A stretch of 64,000 bases of DNA from Cytobacillus horneckiae (GCF_002835735.1 NZ_PISD01000068.1:1-64000), one strand, 5' to 3'; positions 9,232 to 18,580 are shown, counted from the first letter of the stretch. Translations and numbers: made by a program. Notes: generated by a model from the sequence alone, not told the origin.

Positions 9232-10020
9232 TTAACTATTCTCATACTCTTTATTCACTTTGTAAACAAATTCACTAATCATTTCGTTTAATTTATTTGC
9301 TACTTTAGTAGGTATTTGATGTCTTTCTTTTTCAAAAAACAATAATTTATTTAAAGGCAGCTTTTCATGCAAAATTTGCGCATATTTATGAAATGCTTTA
9401 TCTTTCGTGCCATAGATGAGCAAAACAGGCAAATCGATATTTTGAAGTTTATTTGTACAATTATATTGCAAGCTATAACGATAATATTGCTGAATGTTTT
9501 TTGCATTTCCATGCAATGCTTCCTTATGCATTTTTTTAAATACTTGCATATTATTGGAATTACCAAATGAAATTGCAAGTGACAAAAAAGGAATGGCATT
9601 CGCTTCAGCAAGTTTGGCTGCCAAAGATATCCTCAGCTTTAAGTATTGATCCTTCACTTCAGACATTCCGCTAATAATAATGCCTCCTAATGCTCTACTA
9701 GCTTTTGTCAAAAAAAACTCTAATACGATAGAGCCACCCGTTGAATACCCACAAATAAATGCTTTCTTTATACCTAAATAATCCAATAAGGATATAATAT
9801 CTTCAACAATTAGTGAATAGGTGATAGGCTGCTTTGAATATTCACTTCTTCCGTGTCCTCTAATATCAAAGGTGATAACTTGATAATCTCGAGACAATTC
9901 TTCTAATTGATAAATAAAATTAGCACTTGTAAGTAATGGTGGATGAATAAAAACAATCGGAGTTCCAGAACCTCTTATTGTATAGAACAAACTTGTCCCG
10001 TTTATATCCAACATAGGCAT
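9232..10020 (-). CDS. Alpha/beta-hydrolase of unknown substrate
   Basis: A 262-residue alpha/beta-hydrolase with an HPPLL oxyanion-loop region near residue 26, nucleophile elbow GYSTGGS (Ser about 93), a late Asp in YGTKDKAF and a C-terminal His in KERHQIP, so the Ser-Asp-His triad looks complete. Relatives include esterases, lactonases and ring-cleavage C-C hydrolases; the sequence does not choose among them. Start 10020 has GAGGTG nine bases upstream and is preferred over 10041. The gene appears monocistronic, separated from kdgT by a terminator. Confidence 0.75.
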   Translation of the reverse strand: MPMLDINGTSLFYTIRGSGTPIVFIHPPLLTSANFIYQLEELSRDYQVITFDIRGHGRSEYSKQPITYSLIVEDIISLLDYLGIKKAFICGYSTGGSIVLEFFLTKASRALGGIIISGMSEVKDQYLKLRISLAAKLAEANAIPFLSLAISFGNSNNMQVFKKMHKEALHGNAKNIQQYYRYSLQYNCTNKLQNIDLPVLLIYGTKDKAFHKYAQILHEKLPLNKLLFFEKERHQIPTKVANKLNEMISEFVYKVNKEYENS

Positions 10021-10041
10021 CTTATGAATCACCTCAATCAA

Positions 10042-10633
10042 ATGTTACTCAACATCTTTATTAAAATATGTATTTATAGTGTGCATCTTTTCGAGCTTTA
10101 ATATTCTTTAGCCTATATTTATTGAAATTCACTTCAACCACATAAAAATATTTCATACATTCTCTTGATTGCTTCCTATTGTTCCATTGATGAACAATGA
10201 GCAAAACCACTTAATTTTTGTTGGTAATTGTTTAAAACATATTTCCGATCAAAGAGAAAATATATTCTGGATTTTTATCATTTTACTATTGAATGTTTGC
10301 TATACTGCGCCTTTTGTATTCAAAGGTCAGGTATCTATTTCTGGTTAAGTATTTTTTAGTTTTATGAATGCGATAGCAAGTGGATAAGGTATAGAACCGC
10401 AACTATATTCTATTAACAAAACCGCTGTAGAAAAATGATTACGGCTGGTTAAGACTTAAGTATCGAAAAAGAACGGACTGTTACCCGTTCTTTTTTTGAT
10501 GCAATTTAAATATTTAATGATGTGATCGATCTAATTCGACGCTTGAAATAAAAAAGAATAAGTTCACAAACTTAAATTTATACAAAAACATTTGAGTAAC
10601 AGCTGGTTAATAAAACGATTCTGTTGCCAAGGT
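10042..10633. other. Gene-poor region with a short ORF remnant and an orphan terminator
   Basis: On the plus strand a 52-codon ORF (10190-10348) encodes one membrane-like segment (IFWIFIILLLNVCY) but has no ribosome-binding site. It looks like an N-terminal fragment of a transporter-like gene rather than an intact small gene. A good hairpin terminator at 10471-10497 has no gene to serve now, which supports the view that a plus-strand gene has decayed here. Confidence 0.4.
10471..10497 (+). terminator. Orphan intrinsic terminator
   Basis: GAACGG at 10471-10476 pairs with CCGTTC at 10485-10490, followed by seven Ts. No intact plus-strand gene lies upstream; the nearest open frame ends at 10348. 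Confidence 0.7.
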
Positions 10634-11170
10634 TTACTCTTGGCCTTTATAATTTTTAATAAATACGAGCAGTCTTTCCATCCATTCAATATTAAAGTGC
10701 GCTTTATTAAAGGCGTGTTCAGTTATCAATTGACTAGTAATAGAAATGCTCTCGGTTGTTAATAATAAATCTTTCTTTTCTTCATGCTTTTCCCAAAGTC
10801 TCTTTTCTCTTTCGATAGTTTCTTCAAAAATCATTGCTGCCTTTTTAATATTTATAAAATCTAAAAAATAAATTGCAATGTATAAGTCCTCGATTTCAGC
10901 ATTTTTTTTGAAACAGCTATAAAGTTCTTCTTGGAGATATTCACGTCCTGATTTTGTTATACTATAAATTGTTTTGTCGGGGCGCTTCTGCTCGTGAATA
11001 GTTTCTACTGGTTCAATAAATTTATTTTTATTTAGCGCCTCAAAATCATAGTAAAATTTACCTTCACTTAGAGCGGTAAATGGTTGTACTTCTAATAATT
11101 GCTTTCTTAGCATGTATGGATAATTATCTTGTTTAGCCAACATGCCTAAAATATAAATCCTGATCAACAT
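10634..11170 (-). CDS. PadR-family transcriptional regulator
   Basis: A 178-residue PadR-type regulator. The N-terminal winged helix reads LGMLAKQDNYPYMLRKQL and GKFYYDFEALNKNKFIEP, with KTIYSITKSGREYL in the wing, followed by a helical C-terminal dimerisation region. PadR proteins usually repress detoxification or transport genes in answer to small aromatic or lipophilic ligands. An AAAGGAGGG ribosome-binding site precedes the start. It lies just downstream of the P450 gene, which ends in a terminator, so the two may be functionally linked but are separate transcripts. Confidence 0.85.
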   Translation of the reverse strand: MLIRIYILGMLAKQDNYPYMLRKQLLEVQPFTALSEGKFYYDFEALNKNKFIEPVETIHEQKRPDKTIYSITKSGREYLQEELYSCFKKNAEIEDLYIAIYFLDFINIKKAAMIFEETIEREKRLWEKHEEKKDLLLTTESISITSQLITEHAFNKAHFNIEWMERLLVFIKNYKGQE

Positions 11171-11260
11171 TAACCCTCCTTTCAGTACCTCATGACCTAT
11201 AATAGCTTATCAAATGACAAATATGTTCACAAAATTTTTAATAACAGTTGCTTGCATAAT

Positions 11261-11310
11261 AAAAAAGACATTATTTATATATCCCTAGATAGGGAAATGT
11301 AAATAATGTC
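11261..11310 (-). terminator. Terminator of the cytochrome P450 gene
   Basis: GACATTATTTA (11267-11277) and TAAATAATGTC (11300-11310) form a stem with an inner CCCTAGATAGGG pairing. On the minus strand it is followed by six Ts (11266-11261), 11 bases after the P450 stop codon. Confidence 0.85.
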
Positions 11311-11320
11311 TACAAACTAG

Positions 11321-12550
11321 TTATTTGTACGCTTTTAAAGGGAGTGAAGTAAGTGTCTGTCCTGTCGCTGAATCTGTTAAATTATTTTCTAAATTAAATG
11401 CTGCAACTCGTTCAATTGCTGTATATCTCTGCAGAAAGGCTGTTAAAATCGTTTTTAACTCTAAACGCGCAAGCGGCGCACCGAGACAAAAATGAGGTCC
11501 ATTTCCAAAGGTTAAATGCTTTTTGTTATTCGGACGGTGTATATTAAGATTAAACGGTTCATTGAACATATCTTCATCCATATTTGCCGCACTCATCCAT
11601 GCAACAACAACATCACCTTTCTTCAAATCAACCCCCAATAATTGATTATCCTTTTTAACTGTTCGATCTCTTCTGCTCATATGGAAACGATAGCGCAGCA
11701 TCTCTTCTACTGCGGCATCTATTAGGTCTGGATTATCACGTAGTTCGGAATATAATTTTACATCATCGTATAAAAGTGAATAAAATGTAGTTGAAATCAT
11801 GTGACTCGTTGTTTCAACACCGGCGCCCAAAATAGCCATAGTCATTTCCACTATTTCTTGATCGGTCAGCTTTTCACCATCAACTTCTGCTTTAATTAAA
11901 TCTGAAATGATGTCATCGCTTGGATTTATCCGCTTTTGCATAATGATTGGCAGTAAGTACGTATAAAATTCCTGAATGGCTTTGCTCTTCTTTTGTTCTA
12001 TAGCTTCTTGATTTTCTTTCTGATATGGAAGAAACAATATGTCTACCCAGTTTTTAAATGCTGCAATATCAGGTGATGGAATGCCAAGCAAATCCGACAT
12101 CACCATCGCAGGCATTGGATTGGATAGGCCTTCAACCGCATCTATCAGTTCTTCGTCACCTAGATTTTCTAATAGTTCAGTGGCAATTTGCTGAATGCGA
12201 GGTTCCCAATTTGCTAGACTTCTTGGTGTGAAAGCAGATGCCAGCAATGCACGTCCTTTTCTATTTTTAGGCGGATCCATCGTAACGAAGTTGACTTTGT
12301 TTTCCTTAAGATTATCCTCGCTAAATTTTACAGATATCGTTGTACGGTTGCCCTCACTGGAAAAATGTTCATAATCGCTTAGTACTCTTTTTACATCATC
12401 ATATTTGAACACATGCCATGTATTCGATAATTCGTTAAAACTTACAGGCTCATTTAATAACATTTGTTTATACCAATTGAGTGGATGGAATTCCTCAGAT
12501 CGTGTCGTGAATGTTTTAATATCTTCATAAGCAATGATTTCTTTATTCAA
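11321..12550 (-). CDS. Cytochrome P450, bacterial soluble class
   Basis: A 409-residue soluble P450 with all hallmarks: I-helix AGVETTSH, the ExxR pair in EEMLRYRF and the haem-thiolate loop FGNGPHFCLGAPLAR. It resembles the bacillar CYP107/CYP109-type enzymes that hydroxylate fatty acids, steroids or terpenoids using separate redox partners, none of which is encoded nearby. It starts at a TTG with AAGGAGG eight bases upstream. A PadR regulator lies downstream and a decayed multidrug-type transporter upstream, suggesting a former detoxification locus. The substrate is unknown. Confidence 0.92.
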   Translation of the reverse strand: MNKEIIAYEDIKTFTTRSEEFHPLNWYKQMLLNEPVSFNELSNTWHVFKYDDVKRVLSDYEHFSSEGNRTTISVKFSEDNLKENKVNFVTMDPPKNRKGRALLASAFTPRSLANWEPRIQQIATELLENLGDEELIDAVEGLSNPMPAMVMSDLLGIPSPDIAAFKNWVDILFLPYQKENQEAIEQKKSKAIQEFYTYLLPIIMQKRINPSDDIISDLIKAEVDGEKLTDQEIVEMTMAILGAGVETTSHMISTTFYSLLYDDVKLYSELRDNPDLIDAAVEEMLRYRFHMSRRDRTVKKDNQLLGVDLKKGDVVVAWMSAANMDEDMFNEPFNLNIHRPNNKKHLTFGNGPHFCLGAPLARLELKTILTAFLQRYTAIERVAAFNLENNLTDSATGQTLTSLPLKAYK

Positions 12551-12765
12551 AATACAATCCTCCTTATGCTATTCTCATGAGTTTATAAACTTATAAATCA
12601 AAGTACTTTAATTAAAGTATATAATTATCCTAATGCTATAAATTGTTATGGTCAATAAGCTTTAAGTAATGATTCTGATTTGAGTTCTATCGGACTAGGA
12701 AATAAAGGCTTTTCCTCTGAAACATGAAGCAAGAATGTCTTTCACCTGAAAGGAACTTCATAAGA

Positions 12766-13125
12766 GCCCTTGATAACCAATGCTGGCCCAATTGCACCTG
12801 CGACTTGACGAGCGGGATTAACCACTGCTGATCCGTGAGTGATCTAGGTCCGGCAGTAGTAATATATCATTAGAAATGACAAGCAGAAGCGCAATACAAT
12901 TGTCCTGAACATTAATTAGCTGTAACTAGTTGTTTCACTTAGACTAGTACTCCCCCATATCGCATGTATAGTAAACAGTAAACCTACCATTACTAGTCCT
13001 TTTGCCACGAATTTATCGTGTAACCGGCCAGTTATAGGAGACATTAATGCGTTTAACAATGCATCAGGTAGCAAGCGTAAGCCTGTTTCAAGCACTGTAA
13101 AGTCTCTGCTAGTAAGAGGTTATAC
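12766..13125 (-). pseudogene. Remnant of a DHA2/EmrB-type MFS transporter
   Basis: Read on the minus strand, 13104-12938 gives residues typical of drug:H+ antiporters of the EmrB/QacA type: FTVLETGLRLLPDALLNA, then LMSPITGRLHDKFVAKGLVM. After an in-frame stop a second block (12825-12768) gives HGSAVVNPARQVAGAIGPAL, the later conserved segment of the same family. Several stop codons and missing sequence show it is dead; only the C-terminal half remains. It lies upstream of the P450 gene on the same strand, perhaps once a co-regulated exporter. Confidence 0.75.
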
Positions 13126-13131
13126 TGCTTT

Positions 13132-13181
13132 TATCTTCGTGAAGGCACTGAAATTGAGGAGCTTCACAGAGATATATTGCT
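13132..13181. repeat. Solitary copy of the 52-bp repeat
   Basis: This segment begins TATCTTCGTGAAGGCACTG and ends CTTCACAGAGATATATTGC. It matches the unit that is tandemly repeated at 26825-26960, about 13.7 kb away, over its whole length with scattered differences. It lies at the edge of the MFS remnant. Confidence 0.7.
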
Positions 13182-13191
13182 AGTATAAAAT

Positions 13192-13228
13192 AAGACAGAC
13201 TTTTTCTTATTTAGAAAAAGTCTGTCTT
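13192..13228 (-). terminator. Terminator of the DinB-like gene
   Basis: A perfect 16-base inverted repeat (AAGACAGACTTTTTCT at 13192-13207, complement at 13213-13228, five-base loop) lies about 30 bases beyond the stop codon of the DinB-like gene. Confidence 0.85.
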
Positions 13229-13258
13229 AATATAGAACCATATAAAATATTGGGCAGA

Positions 13259-13762
13259 TTACATTTTTGGAGCTTCCATACCAAAATTAGCCCATTCTTC
13301 TTTTGACGGACCATAAATACCTGGAACGGTCAACCCTGATTGTCTCATTAGAACTGTCATTTGCCCACGATGGTGATTTTGATGCTGAATCAAAAACAAC
13401 AAAAGTGAGCCAATTGGAATGTCTTGACCTAAAAAGTTTATTCGTTCTTCTAAATTTCTATCGATCCATTGAGTTTTTAATGACTGAATAAATGAAGCAC
13501 TAGCTTGCTGATAGCTGTCTACTATAAATTGAGCCGAATCAGGGACGGGCCAATCTTTTGATGGGGCGTCAAACGCTAAGTTTGTATTTGATAGTATGAT
13601 GCGAATGGAAGCAACGGTGTGCCAAGCTAAACTTCCTAATGTCCAATTCTCTGTAGTAATTTCCTGTTTAAGTGAGTCATCAGTTAAATTACTTAGTAAT
13701 TTATGGGTCATTCCTGCTTCATATTCCCAAGATTTCAAAAAATGGTCAATGGTTATGAACAT
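13259..13762 (-). CDS. DinB-family protein
   Basis: A 167-residue four-helix-bundle protein of the DinB/YfiT superfamily. It has metal-ligand histidines in SLAWHTVAS (near residue 48) and HQNHHRGQM (near residue 130). Members bind a divalent metal and some are thiol- or bacillithiol-dependent transferases; a function cannot be fixed from sequence. An AGGAGG ribosome-binding site precedes the start, and hairpins on both sides mark it as monocistronic. Confidence 0.8.
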   Translation of the reverse strand: MFITIDHFLKSWEYEAGMTHKLLSNLTDDSLKQEITTENWTLGSLAWHTVASIRIILSNTNLAFDAPSKDWPVPDSAQFIVDSYQQASASFIQSLKTQWIDRNLEERINFLGQDIPIGSLLLFLIQHQNHHRGQMTVLMRQSGLTVPGIYGPSKEEWANFGMEAPKM

Positions 13763-13879
13763 TATTAATCCTCCTATTTTTATATAATCACTTCTCTAAA
13801 TAATTTAAATTACCTTCTATTTATATGGAAACACAAGATATTATACGATAACTTAAAGTTTGAATATTCTGCCCCATTT

Positions 13880-13925
13880 GTCAACAAAAAGAGGGAAGCA
13901 CAATCGCTTCCCTCTTTTTGTTGAC
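13880..13925. terminator. Terminator of the MMPL exporter gene
   Basis: A perfect 20-base inverted repeat (13880-13899 with 13906-13925, six-base loop) whose A5/T5 tracts allow termination in either direction. It follows the stop codon of the minus-strand exporter by four bases. The DinB-like gene lies downstream on the same strand. Confidence 0.9.
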
Positions 13926-13929
13926 CTAA

Positions 13930-16900
13930 CTATTCTCTTTTTCTCTTTAACTTTTCACCAATAGTTAAAAACGAAGGAACTAATACCGGTAGCATCAAAA
14001 AGCTTAGCATAATTAACCCAATAATAACGACAAGTGCAACCTCAATAAGAGTGATGACTCCAGAAGGTATTAATGCTGCAAAGGTTCCTCCTAATATAAT
14101 CGCTGCTGAGATGACCACTCCTCCAATATTTCTGGCAGCGATTAATATCGCTTCTACAGGATTCCCTTCTATCTCGTTAAAACGCATCATTAAGAAAATA
14201 CTATAATCTACCCCAAGGGCAATAATCATAATAAACCCAAAGAATGGCACATTCCAAGCTAGCTCACTCACATCAAAGAGCGCTTGGCTAATCCACTCGC
14301 TTATCCCGAGCGAAGTATAGTAAGCCAGCAACAATGCTGCAATGATATAGATCGGTTGCATGATGGAACGAGTAATTATCATCAATACGATACCGATACC
14401 TATCAACATAATGGTTGCGGTACGTGCAAAATCATCAGTTGCTATATTTTGCAAATCGATATTTTGTTGCGTCTGTCCGCCGATTGCATATTCAGCATTT
14501 TGTAATGCTGTAGCACTAAAAGCTGCTGGCAATTGTTGATTGACTTCTTCCATGACCTTCATTGCATCATTCGTATATGGGTTTTCCTCGAGTACAATGG
14601 TTAGAGAAGTCATATGATAATCTTCTGACAGGTATAAATTCATTGCTTGTTTGAACTCTTCACCCTCTAATACTTCTTCAGGGATAAAGAATTTATCCGA
14701 AGCCTTCGATTGGCTTAAACCACCTAAATAGGTTTGAGCTTCCTGTAAACCATTACCCACTTGATTTAAACCCTCTGTACTTTCAGCTAATCCTGCTTGT
14801 AACTCCACCATTTTTTCACTTAGATCACTAAGTCCTGTTTGAAGCAGCGTTTGTCCTTCATTTATTTTTCCAAGACCTGTTTCTAATTCTGATGACTTGG
14901 TAGCCATCTCTTTAGAGGCGTTTACCCCATCTTCCAAACCTGATTGCAATTTATTTGCTCCAGCTTCTAAATCATTCAATCCAGAATGAAGTAATGATAA
15001 TCCATTGTCTAAGTTCATCAGGCCATCATTCGCTTGTGCAAACTGTGACATCGCCGCCTCGTATTGTGGATAGGCATCCTCTAGTTGATTAATTAGGCTG
15101 TTTACATGTTCTTTTGCTGCTGTAGCTGTTCCTAGTGCTGTCTGAATTTGTGGGTCTGCTGCAGCTTCTGGGTTATTTTTTATATAGCCAGACAATGATT
15201 GTTCTATTTGATTAAAAGCTTCCAGCATTCCTTCTGCAGCTGAGCTCATTTGCGTGAATATATGCCCCATACTTGAAAGTCCTGTTTCCAGCTGAGAATA
15301 ACCGCTTACTAGTGTAGATGACGCATTCGAAAGCTCTTCTACACTGTTCTTCACTTCTGTTACACTACTAGACAATTCTTCCGCACCACTATTTCCAGAT
15401 TGAATACCCGCAGACAATTGGTTCAGTGCATCCGAAAGTAAGGCAGCCCCGTTTCTTGCGTTAGCTGTACCATCAATCAGTGTTTGAACATCTGCCAACT
15501 GGTCGCTATTTTGATTAGCTGATAATTCGTTTTCAGCTGTAGATAAGCCATCATGAATAGTCCCTACACCGCTGTCTGCATCACCAATTCCTTGATTTAG
15601 CTGATCAGTTTGGTCATTCAAGTACAATTCTGGTATTTTTTCTCCCGCTGGTCTTGTTATGGATTGAACCTTAGAGACACCATCAACTGAGAGGATCTTC
15701 TCTGTCAGTTCATCGATTGACTGTAATGCTTCTTGCTGATTGAGCGGCTGCTCGCTTTTAATGACTAATGTCGCTGGTGCTGAAAAACCAGCAGGAAAAT
15801 GTTCTTCAATCCTATTAATACCTTGCTTTGATTCAAATGAATCATCTACTTCAAGCAAATCATTATAACTTAAATCCCCGGAATACTTGAATACAAATGG
15901 TAATGATATTAATAATACAAGCAAAAGGGAGATGAAAGGTCTTTTAATTGTATGCCCTGATAAAAACCCCCAAAATTTACTATCTGCATGACCATCAAAC
16001 CTCTTTGAAGGCCAAAACATTTTCTTACCTAGCATATACATAAAGAATGGATTAAATGTGTAAAGCACAGCAACTAAAATAGCTACACCAATAGCAACAG
16101 CTGAGCTTGCTTGATACAATCCAAATTGAGCGAATAACAAGACAACAAAGCCAATAAACACTGCTAAGCCACTATATAAAACCGTTTTTCCAGCTGTTCG
16201 ATACGTAACTTTTAATGCCTCAAGCACGCTCTCTTGCATACTCAGTTCTTCTTTAAATCTAGTAAATAGTAAAATATTATAATCTGTTCCAATTCCAAAG
16301 AGAATAACGACTAAAAATACTTGTGTAAAATTGGAAAATGGATAATTGAATGAATCGACTAAATTAGCGATAATAGACATTGATACAATATAAGAGACGC
16401 CTACTGCCAATAATGATATAACTGGGATAATCGGTGAGCGGAATACTAATACAAGCACAATAAGAATAAACACAACTGCAATTGCTTCAGTTTTCTTTAT
16501 ACCGTCCTGTGTAGCTTGCACGAAATCCTCCATAATCAGCTCATTACCTGTTAATGAGACCTCGATTGTATCTGCTCGTAATTGTTGTCTCAGCGATTCT
16601 GTTACTTCTTCCAGCTCACCCTTATCGCGATCGACCGAGATTTGAGCTAAAATTGTTGAACCATCTTCGGCAGTTAAAAGCTTCGCTGCTTCCTCACCAT
16701 CTAAATGAGTAGTCATCTCTTCAATCCCAAGCGATGTTTGTTCATCCTGTAAATGATTAAGAATATCTTCAGCTTCATTTTTCTGCTGGTCCGACATTTC
16801 TTTTCCATCACTTGAACCTAAAACAGCAATAAAGTCATAAGTATTTGCATTTTCATTCATCTCTTCTAATAATTGAGCTGCTTCTTTACTAGGCGCATCC

Positions 16901-17028
16901 TCAGGAATCGTTATTTGTCCCTTTTCTCTTACAAGCTGTTCCATATTTGGCATCCATAGAAAACTGACGAACGCAATGACAATCCATCCAATAAAGAGTA
17001 AGCTTCTAATATTTTTAAGTTTAGACAA
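13930..17028 (-). CDS. MMPL/RND-family membrane exporter (YdgH-like)
   Basis: A protein of about 1032 residues with the MMPL layout: an N-terminal membrane helix (LLFIGWIVIAFVSF), an extracytoplasmic domain, a six-helix bundle including FGIGTDYNILLFTRF, a large central extracytoplasmic region rich in Leu-Ser-Gly heptad-like helices (roughly residues 480-830), and a second bundle with ALGVDYSIFLMMRF. The two GxDY motifs carry the proton-relay aspartates. It probably exports lipids or hydrophobic drugs. A TTG start at 17028 is preferred because GAGGAG lies seven bases upstream and the operator lies between it and the tetR gene; an extension to 17127 would overlap tetR. It follows tetR on the same strand and is probably repressed by it. 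Confidence 0.9.
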   Translation of the reverse strand: MSKLKNIRSLLFIGWIVIAFVSFLWMPNMEQLVREKGQITIPEDAPSKEAAQLLEEMNENANTYDFIAVLGSSDGKEMSDQQKNEAEDILNHLQDEQTSLGIEEMTTHLDGEEAAKLLTAEDGSTILAQISVDRDKGELEEVTESLRQQLRADTIEVSLTGNELIMEDFVQATQDGIKKTEAIAVVFILIVLVLVFRSPIIPVISLLAVGVSYIVSMSIIANLVDSFNYPFSNFTQVFLVVILFGIGTDYNILLFTRFKEELSMQESVLEALKVTYRTAGKTVLYSGLAVFIGFVVLLFAQFGLYQASSAVAIGVAILVAVLYTFNPFFMYMLGKKMFWPSKRFDGHADSKFWGFLSGHTIKRPFISLLLVLLISLPFVFKYSGDLSYNDLLEVDDSFESKQGINRIEEHFPAGFSAPATLVIKSEQPLNQQEALQSIDELTEKILSVDGVSKVQSITRPAGEKIPELYLNDQTDQLNQGIGDADSGVGTIHDGLSTAENELSANQNSDQLADVQTLIDGTANARNGAALLSDALNQLSAGIQSGNSGAEELSSSVTEVKNSVEELSNASSTLVSGYSQLETGLSSMGHIFTQMSSAAEGMLEAFNQIEQSLSGYIKNNPEAAADPQIQTALGTATAAKEHVNSLINQLEDAYPQYEAAMSQFAQANDGLMNLDNGLSLLHSGLNDLEAGANKLQSGLEDGVNASKEMATKSSELETGLGKINEGQTLLQTGLSDLSEKMVELQAGLAESTEGLNQVGNGLQEAQTYLGGLSQSKASDKFFIPEEVLEGEEFKQAMNLYLSEDYHMTSLTIVLEENPYTNDAMKVMEEVNQQLPAAFSATALQNAEYAIGGQTQQNIDLQNIATDDFARTATIMLIGIGIVLMIITRSIMQPIYIIAALLLAYYTSLGISEWISQALFDVSELAWNVPFFGFIMIIALGVDYSIFLMMRFNEIEGNPVEAILIAARNIGGVVISAAIILGGTFAALIPSGVITLIEVALVVIIGLIMLSFLMLPVLVPSFLTIGEKLKRKRE

Positions 17029-17051
17029 AATGTTTCTCCTCTCTATTTTAC

Positions 17052-17069
17052 GGAATGAATATTCATTCC
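17052..17069. promoter_or_regulatory. TetR operator, exporter side
   Basis: GGAATGAATATTCATTCC is a perfect 18-base palindrome between the tetR stop codon and the exporter start. An identical copy lies upstream of tetR. It resembles the TGAATGA-N4-TCATTCA sites bound by Bacillus FadR-type TetR proteins. Confidence 0.85.
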
Positions 17070-17089
17070 TTTTATTCCAAGCCAATAGA

Positions 17090-17665
17090 TTAATGAGATC
17101 TAATGGCATTCCAACAACATTCTTCAATACTTTTCATCAAGTGCTCACTTCCATCTAGAACATCCGAACGCAACATTTTTAATATTTGGACGATAGCACC
17201 ATAAACGATCCCGATTAGTGCCTCTGTCTGCATGAGAATGATTTCTCCTCTTTTTTGCCCGACTTCAATTACATCACAAATATATTGGATAAAAGAATCA
17301 AAAACTTGATTGCTTTCTTCAGTTAAAAAGATTTCACTGCAATGCGAGTCAATAAAATGCAACGCATGACTATCGCCTATTGCAAAATGATGGATCCTTT
17401 GAAATATATGACGAAATTGCTCACGTATGCTGGAATCATTAGGATAACCTTGCATCAAATGATGAGACAACTGTTTTACCTTTTCCTGAAAAAGCACATT
17501 GACCAAATTTTCCTTATGATCAAAATAACGATAAATCGTCCCGGCCCCTACTTTAGCCGCTTCTGCAATCATGGGCACAGTTGTACCGTTGTAGCCTCTT
17601 TCGGCAAAAAGTACAATTGCGGCATCTAATATATCCTGGCGCTTGGTTGGTTTTTGTTCAGTCAT
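17090..17665 (-). CDS. TetR-family repressor of the MMPL exporter
   Basis: A 191-residue TetR regulator. Its helix-turn-helix reads AAIVLFAERGYNGTTVPMIAEAA followed by GAGTIYRYFDHKENL (about residues 16-57), and the variable helical ligand domain follows. Start 17665 has AAGGAG eight bases upstream; an extension to 17710 would run through the operator. Identical palindromes upstream of this gene and before the exporter suggest autorepression and control of the exporter. Confidence 0.88.
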   Translation of the reverse strand: MTEQKPTKRQDILDAAIVLFAERGYNGTTVPMIAEAAKVGAGTIYRYFDHKENLVNVLFQEKVKQLSHHLMQGYPNDSSIREQFRHIFQRIHHFAIGDSHALHFIDSHCSEIFLTEESNQVFDSFIQYICDVIEVGQKRGEIILMQTEALIGIVYGAIVQILKMLRSDVLDGSEHLMKSIEECCWNAIRSH

Positions 17666-17695
17666 TCTCTCGCTCCTTAAAAAATACTCATATAC

Positions 17696-17713
17696 GGAAT
17701 GAATATTCATTCC
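17696..17713. promoter_or_regulatory. TetR operator, autoregulatory
   Basis: This is the second exact copy of GGAATGAATATTCATTCC, 31 bases above the tetR start codon. The flanking TACGG is shared with the exporter-side copy, so 21 bases in a row are identical. Confidence 0.85.
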
Positions 17714-17742
17714 CTACCTATAATAGATTAATTCATTCGGTT

Positions 17743-18050
17743 CTATTTCACAAGTAAAAAGAAAAAACGATGGACACCGTTCAGCAGGAAAAATGAACAC
17801 GCTTCTTTAAAACACAACCATTTTTTTAGATATTTCTGTGCCTCATTCGTCAAAGAAATTATGCCGTTTCTTTCGACAATAATACCTTCTTTTCTTCGTT
17901 GCTCCAGCCAATCGGTAATAACCACTACAGCATATCCACCTGTACTAATCAGCTATATATTGTTCTTCTGTATTGTTTGGATAAAGCAAAATTTGAATGA
18001 AGTTGCCAAAATGGGAAAAGTGAACCATCTGCAAATCTTCTTCTTTAGCT
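17743..18050 (-). pseudogene. Possible decayed gene, family not recognised
   Basis: Two overlapping frames read as one helical protein broken by a frameshift near 17950: first EEDLQMVHFSHFGNFIQILL and NNTEEQYIAD, then STGGYAVVITDWLEQRRKEG and IISLTNEAQKYLKK. No start codon with a ribosome-binding site opens either part. The second part could be expressed as a 60-residue ORF (17743-17925), but it has no initiation signal. A regulator-like C-terminal fragment is possible; I cannot name the family. Confidence 0.35.
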
Positions 18051-18055
18051 TATTC

Positions 18056-18580
18056 TTATGAATTAAAAACTTCCTCATTTACAAGCCCTCGAATAAATTC
18101 CTCAAAGTTGTCAGCAAGAAAGGTTATTTCATAGTCACACTCTTGATCAATATGCACGACTTTAGGTTCACCTTGTGGGCCGCACTCCCTGTAGTCTAAA
18201 AATACCATGTCGTGTCCGGCAGATGGACAGTCGCATATTGCCACTCCAATATTAGGGTATCCCCATTCTTCCATCATAAAACGGCTGCCCAATTCGCCAC
18301 AGATAGCGTAAGGTTTATCCCGTCCAATTCCCATAATACCTGTTATAGCAATATGGTCTTCAGCCCAGCTTGTCGGCTTATTTATATGATAACAGGTATT
18401 CACCGGAATGCCTCCATTATGCTGCTTCATAAGCCAGATAAATGATTCTGGAAGCTTATACCCCAATTCTTGTTCAACTTCTGAAATAAGTTCATCGGTT
18501 GGCGGGTTACTGATATATTCTTTTTTCGCATATTCGCAGTCATCCCAAAAATCATTAAAACTAAAACCCTCAAATGCCAT
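18056..18580 (-). CDS. SMI1/KNR4 (SUKH) family protein
   Basis: A 174-residue SUKH-fold protein. The pattern ISEVEQELGYKLPESFIWLM followed by QHNGG (about residues 34-58), and the later DHIAITGIMGIG and ICDCPSAGHDMVFLDY, are typical of SMI1/KNR4 proteins. Many bacterial members are immunity proteins for polymorphic toxins, but no toxin gene is visible in this window, so this one is an orphan. A GGAG site lies above the start codon. Confidence 0.8.
   Translation of the reverse strand: MAFEGFSFNDFWDDCEYAKKEYISNPPTDELISEVEQELGYKLPESFIWLMKQHNGGIPVNTCYHINKPTSWAEDHIAITGIMGIGRDKPYAICGELGSRFMMEEWGYPNIGVAICDCPSAGHDMVFLDYRECGPQGEPKVVHIDQECDYEITFLADNFEEFIRGLVNEEVFNS

Noticed and set aside
17029-17127. 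N-terminal extension of the MMPL exporter to 17127
   Set aside because: It would overlap tetR and run through the operator palindrome; a TTG with a proper ribosome-binding site lies at 17028.
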